A DNA stretch of 64,000 bases from Ascidia mentula (taxonomy: Eukaryota > Chordata > Ascidiacea > Phlebobranchia > Ascidiidae), in assembly GCA_947561715.1 (NCBI GenBank), contig OX387200.1, positions 6,016,501 through 6,080,500 on the forward strand. The letters run 5' to 3'. The notes beneath the pieces were generated by a model. That model was given only the letters and a program-made list of their open reading frames with translations, was not told the origin of the DNA and made no database searches. Each line of letters begins with the position of its first letter. Position 1 is the first letter of the stretch. Shown piece after piece: positions 18,351 through 36,098 of this stretch. The position numbers and the translations under genes are program-made.

Positions 18351-20708
18351 TCAACGATTCTTGACCGAGCCGCATGGACGAGTAGCACCACGAATGATCA
18401 ACTTGGACCATAGCCAAATCTGGAAAGAACAATACGGCACAAAATTCAGCAACTATCTCTGTTAGTTCGGACCATAATATTTTCAAGTTTTTATTTGTTA
18501 AAGAGAGGACTGTAAGTTACAGAAGATTATATCTTTAGCAAACCTGATTGCTCGTAAGTTTACCAACATTAACTGGGATATATACGTCACAAACACTTCA
18601 AAATCACTGACCTGTAACCATACAGGCAAGAAGGACATAGGAATAAATAGATACGTGGCATCATCTCCCACCGGATATCTCTCTTTTGGGCATTGGGAAA
18701 ACAAGGCGTTTATCACAGCATCTGGTACCTGGTGAATCTTTTCAGATGCATATGTTTTTAATTTTCCAATTGCATTGAGCTCTGCAATAAATTTGTACCC
18801 ATTTCTGCATCTTTACAACTTTGTAGAATTTTTTTGAAGTGCAAATATGATTTCTGTGTTGGTTGGAGGGAAGTTTGTTGCCCAGGGCAATGAATAAACT
18901 ACACTGCTCACACACTTACTTCCTTGCAGAAAGTCTTTGCCGTACGAGTTTCGCGTTTCAAAGTCTATCTGCTTCCAGCGTCGTTTAAGATCCTCCTGAT
19001 AAAGAGATGGATCAGCCAGCAAAGGAGTTTTAAATGCTCCCGGCTCGATGACGTGTACAGTAATGTTGAAGGGGTCCAACTCGAATCTGTGCAAAGGGAA
19101 TGTGATACAAGCTAAAGTTTTGTTTTGTCAAAAGTATTTTATGCCATCGCATGACAAGGCAGAATCGCCTCACTGCCGATCGAGGCCCTTACTTGGAGGT
19201 CATCCATCGGTTTGCGATCATTCAACTTCTAACATCGCATTGTTGAACCATCGTTTTGTTAAACAAGACTTATATCTGCATATCGAAGCAACTTACGCCA
19301 GCGCGTCGGAAAGACCTTCCACTGCGTACTTGGAAAAGGTGTATGGGGCTCCAACATTTGCAACACGGCCACTGGCGCTTGAAACGTTGACAATGCGACC
19401 TACAACCACGACAGGATTTTCTGTATAAATTGCTTCATTCCCAGAACAGTAAGTTTTAATCCTATAGTTAGAATTTCACATTTTATCCCACAAATTCGTG
19501 TAGATGTATTTTACTGGTAGATGACACAGAAAAACAAAAGAGGTGTATATAACTAACATATACCTTCCTTGCCCCTCTTGATCAAGGGCAAAAAATTGAG
19601 CGTCACGTCTATAGTTCCGAACACATTAACCGAAAACACTTTTTCCGCATCATCTTTCACTGTCCACTCAAATGGAGCCAGAGTAGGAAAAACACCCGCG
19701 TTGTTGACAAGCGCCCATAGAGCTACGCAAAACAGAACTCATAACGTAGCTTACATAAACAATAACTAATTGCATTTGGAGAGTTTCCACTAAAAAGTTG
19801 CAAATGTTTTGTGGAATATATGAGTTATTATGATTCAAACGCAGTATGGTATTTCATCACACATAATAAACAGACAAGTCATAATTGATACGGTTAATTA
19901 TTAATCGAGAGGCGTGGCTGCGGCAATGCCATTGCAATATACACTTCGGCACATCCAATGATGCTCGTTATAGAACACAAGATCGACAGAAAATATCTGA
20001 AAAAACCTTGTCAGGACCAGCACCCCTGTTTACAACAGTGTTTTACCTCATTAAAACCGCAAGCTAAACAAATATTTTCTTCATTTATTGACATACAGCA
20101 GAACAAGTAAATAGTTTTGCTGTTCGCATACGTCGGCATGCGGTAATCATTGTAAGCCACCACCTGAATTCCATCACTCACTTTATCACAGAAAAGCAAT
20201 TTGCAACGCCTAAATCCCATAAAACTATATAAACAAATATTTCCTATTTATTTAATAAAATTTAATGCGCAGTTGCAAAACCTACATCTTCCATTTAAGT
20301 CATCTTTGACGAACTTAACTGCCCTGACGACATCATCGTGTTCGGTGATATCAAGTTTCAGCGCTTTCAGCTTAGAGCTGCACTGTTGTTGCAATCCATC
20401 GACAGACTCTTGTTTCAAGCACCCAGCGTACACATAAACGCCCTGAAACATATTGTTTAGTCTCAATTGTACAGTTCCATTTGTTCTCACCATTTCATCC
20501 AAGCGCTCTGCCAGCAGCCTTCCAAATCCACTGTCACAGCCTACAGAAGAAATATATAGCTGATGAAAAATAGCAATAAGCTACAACAGCAAGACTTGCC
20601 TGTTATGAACACGGAACGTTTTGTGATGGCTTCAATCAGCAATTTCGATCTAAACTTTCTGTACATGAAAGCAGCGAAGAGCACTGCCACGACCAAGTGC
20701 AACCACAT
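18351..20708 (-). CDS. SDR9C / retinol dehydrogenase-like enzyme (array gene 1', duplicate of gene 1)
   Basis: Exons 20600-20708, 20491-20540, 20286-20442, 19564-19722, 19297-19399, 18920-19086, 18612-18781, 18351-18419; 984 bp, 327 aa plus stop. The encoded protein appears identical to gene 1 at 1170-3527, including anchor, TGCDSGFG, NNAG, Tyr178 and Lys182, the GC donor of intron 1 and the enlarged intron 3 with its repeat. Such identity in introns means a very recent duplication, ongoing gene conversion, or an assembly duplicate. Confidence 0.9.
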
Positions 20709-22433
20709 TTCGAACTTATTTACAGTATATTGCTTGGGCACAAAATGATCATAGGTGTTTTACTTAATATGTGCTGTTGTATAAGTAGCTCAAGGTTAAC
20801 TTCTTTTTTAAGTTCGATGTCCGTCTATATTATTGCTTAGTTGTAGGCCGCGTTCCGCTGTTTGAACTTGAGCATGTACACTATTGAATGATGTCTAAAT
20901 CATTTTGAAATCTATTGCAAATCAACAGTGATTTGAGCCTTAACTTATCCCTTCAAATACACAAAATAGTCACAACATGATCCTCATGACATGGCAACGG
21001 ATAAAGAGGCTTTCTGAAATCGTGGACTGCCCTGAAGCAAAGTAACTACAATATGGCTTTAGATTTTGTGCTAACGTTGTTCCTGTGCATCCATGCGCAG
21101 CAGTTGTTTCACAGAATTTGCGTGGCGCACACACATGAAACCGTTGAATAATGTGAAACGCCACGCTTACATAATAATGCTAGTAAGGTGATTACTGATT
21201 TTCTGTATATTACTATTGCTTTAGCAGTACAGGATATGTTGGGCCAATTTATTTGATCAAGTCAATGTTATGAAATTAACAGAAGTTTCAAATTGCAGTC
21301 AGCTGATTTATTAACAATCAAACTGAAGATGCCCATACAGGCGAAATCGATTTTTCATGATTGATAATAGATCAGCTGACTGCAATTTGAAACTTTTGTT
21401 AGTTTCATAACATTGACTTGATATCAAAACAGAAAATTTGTGTCGCTGATAGAATACAATGCCAACCAGATTCTGAAAAAATTAAGAAACCAGTCTTTAT
21501 TTGAACAATTTAGGATATTTTGAATTCGCTCAATTGCTGCTTCCGTTTTTTGCACATTATGAGCGCGGGGCATTTAATCGCCCATTCGCTCACTGTGGTC
21601 GAACTATATGGAATAAATTCGATTCGCTTTCATATCCACCTCAAATAACGAACGAAAACCATATGTTTTAGTTCTTTGCTATTCAATTAATGTAAGTACG
21701 TTATTACATGACTACTTTCGTCGCATTGCTCCACACAGTTGATCAATTAGGTGTGTGTTTGTCTCGGTAGAAATTTTGTCAATTTTTCTATGTCATTTTT
21801 CTTATCCTTCGTTCCGAAATCTTCGCTACTCTTTCTTTAAATTATCAACAAAATCAAACAGTTACAAAAAAACATGCAAGCAAGTCCAAGTCATGACGCT
21901 TCACTCTGATGTCACGCATGTCCAATGCGAAATTCGTCGTCTGGGTTGACTGAAATTGAATCCCGATGTGGTGAAAAAAGAAAAAAATGTTGCGATGGGG
22001 ACGGGTGACTTGGTAACAAGAAGCCGAAAAGCTCGACCGAATTTTGTGCAAAAACCAATGCAGTTTATGCTGCTCTATGTGAAGTAACTAAAATTCAAGT
22101 CACAATCTTTGTACCTCACTTAGTTTCGGACCTAAGTTATCCTGATCATAATATTTTGTGAAACATTTCCACACTATCTGCTAAATTAACACCGTTGGCG
22201 TGTACAACAGAGGTCTTGGTTGTGCTTAGGTAAGCACTATGGCTCATCGTTTTGAAATTGTGATGGTGGTCTTTACCCGTCAAGTTCGTGTCAAGCCTTT
22301 CTAACCGCAGAATTTTGATTTTATGCTGGATTTATATCCATGCTGTACATTGTACAATACTTTTAATCGCTTCTCTTCACAAATTAGTAGATAATTTCAA
22401 AACAGTCCAATTCAATCCTCGAATCATTGAGGG
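20709..22433. other. Intergenic spacer between genes 1' and 2'
   Basis: Copy of 3528-5252, including the inverted-repeat insertion at 21261-21495 between its 13-bp flanks and the CRE-like TGATGTCA at 21908-21915. No exon seen. Confidence 0.5.
21261..21495. mobile_element. Inverted-repeat insertion (duplicate of 4080-4314)
   Basis: Carried along in the 17.2-kb duplication, with the same arms, tail and 13-bp flanking repeats at the same relative positions. Confidence 0.65.
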
Positions 22434-24888
<2,455 letters not shown>

Positions 24889-26358
24889 TTCGAACCAATT
24901 TATACAGTATATTGCTTGGGTACAAAATAATCATCGGTGTTTTACTTAATATGTGCTGTTGTATAAGTAGCTCAAGGGCAACTTCTTTTTTAAGTTCGTT
25001 GTCCGTCTATATTATTGCATATTTGTAGGCCGCTTTCCGCTGTTTGAACTTGAGCATGTACACTATTGAATGATGTCTAAATCATTTTGAAATCTATTGT
25101 AAATCAACAGTGATTTGAGCCTCAACTTATCCCTTCAAATACACAAAATAGTCACAATTTGATGCTCATGAAATGACAGCGGATAAAGAGGCTTTCTGAT
25201 ATCGTCGACTGCCCAGAACCAAAGTAACTACAATATGGCCATTGACTTTGTGCTAGCGTTGTTGGTGTGCATACATGCACAGCAGTTGTTTTACTGAATG
25301 ACGCACGCACAGGAAACCGTTGATTAATGTGAAACGTCAAGGTTACATAATAACTCTAGTGAGATGATTAGCGATTTTCTGTACATTACTATTGCTTTAG
25401 TATTGCAGGAAATTTTTAGCCAGTTTATTTGATCAATTTAGGATTTTCTGAATTCGCCCAATTGCTCATTCCGTTTTTTGTACATGAGGAGCGCGAAGGA
25501 TTTAATCGCCCAGTCGCTCACTGCGTTCGAACGATATGGAATAAATTCGCTTCACCATCATATCCACTTTAACTAACGAGCGAATACACCACATGTTTTT
25601 CGTGTGCAATTTAGTTGTTTGCTGTACAATTAATGTAAGTTCATTATCACATGACTACTTTTGTCGCATTGCTCCACACAGTTGATCAATTAGGTGTGTG
25701 TTCGTCTTGGTAGAAATTTGGTCAATTTTTCTATCTCACTTTTCTCATCCTTTCGTTCAGAAATCTTCGCAACTCGTTCTTTAAATTATCAACAAAATCA
25801 AACAGTTACAAAAATACATGCAAGCAAGTCCAAGTCATGACGCTCCACTCTGACGTCACGCATGTCCTATAACGAAACACCCAGATAGGGAAACATCGGC
25901 GAAGGCGCTCGACCCTTACACGAAACGGTAAACTTTATCGGCACTCGTCGCCTGGGTTGACTGAATTTGAATCCCGATTTGGTAAATAACAAAAAAAGTT
26001 TTGCGATGGGGACGGGCGACTTGGTAACAATAAGCCGAACCCAAGTTATCCTGACCACTATATTTTGTAAAACATTTCCAAACTATCTGCTAAATTAACA
26101 CCGTCGGCGTGTGTAACAGAGATCTTGATTGTGCTTAGGTACATTCCAGTTCATCGGTTTATGATTGCGAGAGTGGTCTTTACCCGCCGAGCTCGTTGTC
26201 ATGCCTCTCTAACCGACATCGGCGAATCAAATGTGGCCAACTCAGGAATTGTGATGATGATGCTGTATTTATCATTCATGATGCGCAGCAATGTACAATG
26301 CATTCAATCGCTTCCTTAATTTTAAAACAGTCAAGTCCAATCCTCAAATGATTGGGCG
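24889..26358. other. Intergenic spacer between genes 2' and 3'
   Basis: No exon seen. Up to about 25971 it copies the spacer at 7708-8790. From about 25980 it fits the spacer at 12720 onward better, so it is a mosaic. It has the empty target site of the inverted-repeat insertion and a perfect TGACGTCA at 25851-25858. Confidence 0.5.
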
Positions 26359-28807
<2,449 letters not shown>

Positions 28808-29467
28808 TTCGAACCTATTTATACAGTATATTGCTTGGGTACAAAATAATCATCGGTGTTTTACTTAATATGTGCTGTTGTATAAGTAGCTCAAGGGTAA
28901 CTTCTTTTTTAAGTTCGTTGTCCGTCTATATTATTGCATAGTTGTAGGCCGCTTTCCGCTGTTTAATCTTGAGCATGTACACTATTGAATGATGTCTAAA
29001 TCATTTTGAAATCTATTGCAAATCAACAGTGATTTGAGCCTCAACTTATCCCTTCAAATACACAAAATAGTCACAACATGATCCTCATGACATGGCAGCG
29101 GATAAAGAGGCTTTCTGAAATCGTCGACTATGGCTTTAGACTTTGTGCTAACGTTGTTCCTGTGCATCAATGCGCAGCAGTTGTTTCACTCAATTTGCGT
29201 GGCGCACACACATGAAACCGTTGAATAAAGTGAAACGCCACGCCTGCATAATAATGCTAGTGAGGTGATTACCGATTTTCTGTATATTACTATTGCTTTA
29301 GCAGTGCAGGAAATTTTGGGCCGGTTTATTTGTTCTAGTCAATGTTATGAAATTAGCAGACGTTTCAAAATGCAGTCAGCTGATTTATTAGCAATCATGA
29401 AAAATCTATTTCGCCTGGACGGGCATCCTCAGTTTGATTGATAATAAATCAGCTGACAGCAACTTCC

Positions 29468-29819
29468 AAAAGAGCCATAATAATCAATGAGAGCTGCGTG
29501 TATACACCCTGTCTGCAGCTCTCATTGATTATTATGGCTCTTTTGCGCATATATGATGATTTGGGTGAAAGCCGAGCCGATAGCGCTATTGGATCCCAAA
29601 CATTTGTTTTGGCCATAGTGCGCTCCACGTGGTTCGTCTGTGTTTATTGGTACCTAGTTTGGTACCCAACATATCGACGATTGACCGAAAGGTACCACAA
29701 AGTGGAAATCTGTGTGCCTGCTAGTCTACCAGCTAGCACAGTGCCACATCAACAGCTGCACTGATGAGACCTTACAGGTCGAAACAGTGCGTGTATACAC
29801 ACTGTCTGCAGCTCTCATT
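29468..29819 (+). mobile_element. Retrozyme-like element: one 293-bp monomer bounded by hammerhead cleavage sites
   Basis: The element starts with a 29-bp segment (29468-29496) that is the exact reverse complement of 29516-29544, forming a hairpin around a partial hammerhead end (29497-29513). A body without coding capacity follows, then a complete type I hammerhead (29754-29813), then the first 13 or so bases of the next monomer. The two predicted cleavage sites, after 29513 and after 29806, define a 293-nt monomer. Non-autonomous retroelements with type I hammerheads and small circular RNAs (retrozymes, in animals often linked to Penelope-like machinery) have this layout. No matching autonomous partner is seen here. 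Confidence 0.75.
29754..29813 (+). ncRNA. Type I hammerhead ribozyme
   Basis: All parts are present in order: stem I strand AGCTGCA (29754-29760), conserved box CTGATGA (29761-29767), stem II GACCT/AGGTC with loop TAC (29768-29780), GAA (29781-29783), stem III ACAGTG (29784-29789) pairing with CACTGT (29800-29805) round a 10-base loop, the cleavage triplet GTC ending at 29806, and the second stem I strand TGCAGCT (29807-29813), fully complementary to the first. Every core base of the hammerhead consensus fits. It should self-cleave after C29806 if transcribed from the plus strand, antisense to the SDR genes. Confidence 0.88.
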
Positions 29820-30871
29820 CAAACTTATGGTGGTTTCATAACATTGACTTAATATCAAAACAGAAAATTGGTGTCGCTGATTGAATACAATGCCAACCAG
29901 AGGGCTACATTCTGAAAAAATTAAGGAACCAGTCTTTATTTGATCAATTTAGGATATTTTGAATTCGCTCAATTGCTGCTTCCGTTTTTTGCACATTATG
30001 AGCGCGGAGCATTTAATCGCCTATTCGCTCACTGTGGTCGAACTATATGGAATAAATTCGATTCGCTTTCATATCCACTTCAAATAACGAACGAACACCA
30101 TATGTTTTAGTTCTTTCCTATACAATTAATGTAAGTACGTTATTACATGACTACTTTCGTCGCATTGCTCCACACAATTGATCAATTAGGTGTGTGTTCG
30201 TCTCGCGGTAGAAATTTTGTCAATTTTTCTATGTCATTTTTCTTATCCTTCGTTCCGAAATCTTCGCTACTCTTTCTTTAAATTATCAACAAAATCAAAC
30301 AGTTACAAAAAAACATGCAAGCATGTCCAAGTCATGACGCTCCACTCTGACGTCACGCATGTCCAATGCGAAATTCGTCGCCTGGGTTGACTGAAATTGA
30401 ATCCCGATGTAGTGAAAAAAGAAAAATGTTGCGATGGGGACGGGTGACTTGGTAACAATAAGCCGAAAAGCTCGACCGAATTTTGTGCAAAAACCAATGC
30501 AGTTTATGCTGCTCTATGTGAAGTAACTAAAATTCAAGTCACAATCTTTGTACCTCACTTAGTTTCGGACCTAAGTTATCCTGATCATAATATTTTGTAA
30601 AACATTTCCGGACTATCTGCTAAATTTAAACCGTGGGAGTGTACAACAGAGGTCCTGGTTGTACTTAGGGTAAGCAATAGCTCATCGTTCTGAGATTGTG
30701 AGGGTGGTCTTTACCCGTCAAGCTCGTGTCAAGCCTTTCTAGCCGAAGAATTGTGATTTTATGCTGGATTTATATCCATGCTGTACATTGTACAATACTT
30801 TTAATCGCTTCCCTTTACAAATTAGTAGATAATTTCAAAACAGTCCAATTCAATCCTCGAATCATTGAGGG

Positions 30872-33304
<2,433 letters not shown>

Positions 33305-34639
33305 TTCGAACTATCGCTTTAACACAAGAAGTTCGCCTACCTTTCAGTAACATGTGTAGTTACATTGTGTTAATCATTTGCTAGCCTTAACTTGTCTAGC
33401 TGGAGTATGGCTGGTGACCTTCAATTACAAACCAAGCGATTACCACTCTTGCGTGTTCGTGTAAAAAGACACGATTTTCGTGATAGAGCAAAACAATTCA
33501 GATCTCGAAAACGGATCAAATCATTTATTACTTCATTCGGTACCAAATCAATTGTTTGTTTCAAGCGAAAATCACAACAAACAATAAACTTCTTCCAAAA
33601 AAATATAATTACCATAACATGAGCTTAAACCTTTGTCTTCGCAATGTTTCTGGAGAATTTGCGACAGTTTATAAAAAGTGGTTTTTGATTGAGAGATGGA
33701 ATGCGTGTTGGGCTTGTAATCCACACGCAGATGTTGCCGAGCAACAGGTATAGTCTATGCTGAACAACCAATAAGCTGAATCAGTGTAAAGCCGGTGACT
33801 GATGCAAAACGCAGTGGGGATAAGCAATACGTGTGCTCTGTACCACTTGTCTCAATATAACTATATTTATATCATTGCAATATTTTGGAGGAATAATAAA
33901 ACATAGCTCATTTCTGTAGGAAGAAAGATATTTTAAAAGGGATTGAAAAAAATAAAGAACCAATATATGCAGGGTTGCAAAGTGCTTATTTTTATGCACA
34001 TTATCGCGATTCTATCGCTGGACATTAGCAACCCCTCCCAAACTCGGCCAATGTGACTAAACATGATCCATACTGGGTCATCGAAAAACAACGTGCTTAG
34101 TTTTGGTGAAAGCAAAATATCTATTATCGGGTCACTTGTCACAATTTGCCTTAACGGCGTCTGAGGGTACCATCTATAAAAATACCATTATGTTTTATCA
34201 TATGGTTAGCAAGTTTCATTGACGATATCATTAAAGGCGATGCCCTACAAGGGGTCGCATATAAATTTCTTGTTCAGACCGGGGTTGCTGAACATGTTGG
34301 TTTGAGAAGTATTTCTACATACCATGCCATTACCACCTTGAACCCAAAGTTCAGGTAAGCTAAAGCGGCTTGCTGGTTACTGCACGCATAACTTTAAGTG
34401 CAGCCATGCGTAGTATGAATCAGCAGCATCACTGGAGCAGCCCGAAGCACGCACATGAAACCGTTGATTAATGCAAAATGTAACTTAAAGTTTATACAGT
34501 AATGTCATTGCCTTTAGATATTGTGCATGTAACAATAACCTTAAAGTACAATTTCTTCAATGCGCTGTCGGTCTCTGGTCAATACCTATAATGCACCAGC
34601 AAGTACGTCGGTAGCAAAGTTGCTAACAGATAAATCCAC

Positions 34640-35450
34640 ATAACTTCAACTGTATAGATTCACCTTCTTGACTTCAGAGACATAGCGCATTTGTTACGAC
34701 TGAGCTGCAAACAACGTTTGAAGGTATGTTCAACTTGTGAAGGCGCTCGACCCTTACACGAAACAATAAATTTTTTTGCATTTGTCGCCTGGGTTGACTG
34801 AAATTGAATCCCGATGTGGTAAAAAAAGAAAAAAAGAAAACCAATGCAGTTTATGCTACTGTGTGTGAAATAACTAAATTTCAAGTCAAAATTTTTTTAA
34901 CTCACTTAGTTGCGAACCTAAGGGCAACGCACGAAAAAGTTTAAATCGGTAAATATATTTTAAAATCGGCATATGTATTGCGATCGGAGTTTCAATATTC
35001 GCCGATCGGAATTTCAATATTCACCGATCAGGATTTCAATATTCGCCGATCGTAGTTTCAGTATTCGCCGATCGGAATTTCAATTAGGTAAGCACTAGCT
35101 CATCGTTTTGAGATTGTGAGGGTGGTCTTTACCAATGAGGCTCGTGTCAGTATCATGTGTTTCTAACTGACATTTACATAATTAAATGTAGCCAACTGTA
35201 GAATTGTAATTGTGATGCTACATTTAATAATTGATGTTGCACACTAACAGTGGGTTTAATTGCTTCCCTCCACAAATGACTAGATTATTTCAAAACAGTC
35301 AAGTTCAATCCTCGAATGATTGCATTAACGTTTTTTGACAGACTCGCATGGAATGATCGGAACGTTTGATTGCAATGATTAGAATACTATCTTTGTCTTT
35401 TCTATTGTGTTTAATCCACTCCAAAAATTTTCGCACCTTCAAATACAAAG
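34640..35450 (-). pseudogene. Relic of another array unit (spacer plus exon 8 fragment)
   Basis: Segments at about 34735-34890 and 35090-35440 match the array spacers, such as the GCGCTCGACCCTTACACGAAAC motif also at 8720 and 12650 and the GCACTAGCTCATCGTTTTGAGAT motif also near 30670. At about 35310-35360 the sequence resembles exon 8 and its stop region (GACAGACTCGCATGGAATG). No other exons remain. It marks the old right edge of the array. Confidence 0.55.
34981..35086. repeat. 22-bp tandem repeat, nearly five copies
   Basis: Copies begin at 34981, 35003, 35025, 35047 and 35069 with consensus CGATCGGAATTTCAATATTCGC and one to three differences per copy. Each contains the palindrome CGATCG or a variant. 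It splits the array-spacer relic. Confidence 0.85.
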
Positions 35451-36098
35451 GAAACACCCTATAGCTCTGCGCGCAGCAAGCATATGAATGTCTTTGACGC
35501 AAACTTTTGAAACGTTCAATTACAAAAAAATTTTGATCGGTGGCATGTGGTTGGTCAAAACAAGAAGGAAAGAAATGCCTGTGCAGTTAACCAATTATGG
35601 AGCTGAAGATCCGACAAAGTAACAAAGTCGTAGTTTTTGAACCGTGTAAGACATGCATTTTATTCGTTGCGTAACCCCGCTCCCTGTATGTAACTTTTGA
35701 CCAATATTTTTGTTTGTCTCGTGTTTTAACTTCAGTTCTGTCGCCTTCGTACTGACTTTGACTTCTATACATTGACCAGCGCACAACTATTTCGTTCATA
35801 TGTGTTTGTTTATCCACCGCCGTGCAAGTCATTATGTTTTTCAACAAACTAACAATAATTCCAAACAATGTTTGCAATACCCAGAGTGACGCCTTCAAGT
35901 CACTTTGCAAAATTTATTTGGTTTCGAGCAATTAGGGTTTGATAACACTGATCAATACACAATAATTTTTCCGTTGTGCTCAAGTTACTGCTGTCGGGCG
36001 TGTGCTCGATCCGTTTATGTAATGTTGCAATAATTTCAATTTCCGTTTAGTGAGGAAAGTAATTAACGATGTTCGTTCGCTTCCACCCCCCTCAAATA

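Larger units (their letters stand above)
29338..29934. mobile_element. Inverted-repeat insertion, interrupted by a nested element
   Basis: The left arm (about 29338-29465) and the right arm plus tail (about 29820-29934) match the insertion at 4080-4314. The right flank TTTATTTGATCAA is at 29935-29947, and the left flank at 29325-29337 has drifted. The arms are split near 29466 by the ribozyme-bearing element, which is therefore the younger of the two. Confidence 0.65.
28808..30871. other. Intergenic spacer with nested insertions
   Basis: No SDR exon. It holds the shared upstream module (about 29040-29270), the inverted-repeat insertion (29338-29934) disrupted by a retrozyme-like element (29468-29819), and from 29948 the common spacer sequence with a perfect TGACGTCA at 30348-30355. 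It is the longest spacer inside the array because of the insertions. Confidence 0.55.
33305..36098. other. Intergenic region between the close array and the diverged paralogues
   Basis: No intact gene found. 33412-34430 is single-copy sequence in which I recognise nothing. A fragment of the array's upstream module lies at about 34440-34490. About 34640-34890 and 35090-35450 are degraded array spacer including an exon 8 relic. A 22-bp tandem repeat lies at 34981-35086. 35450-36098 shows nothing recognisable. Confidence 0.5.
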
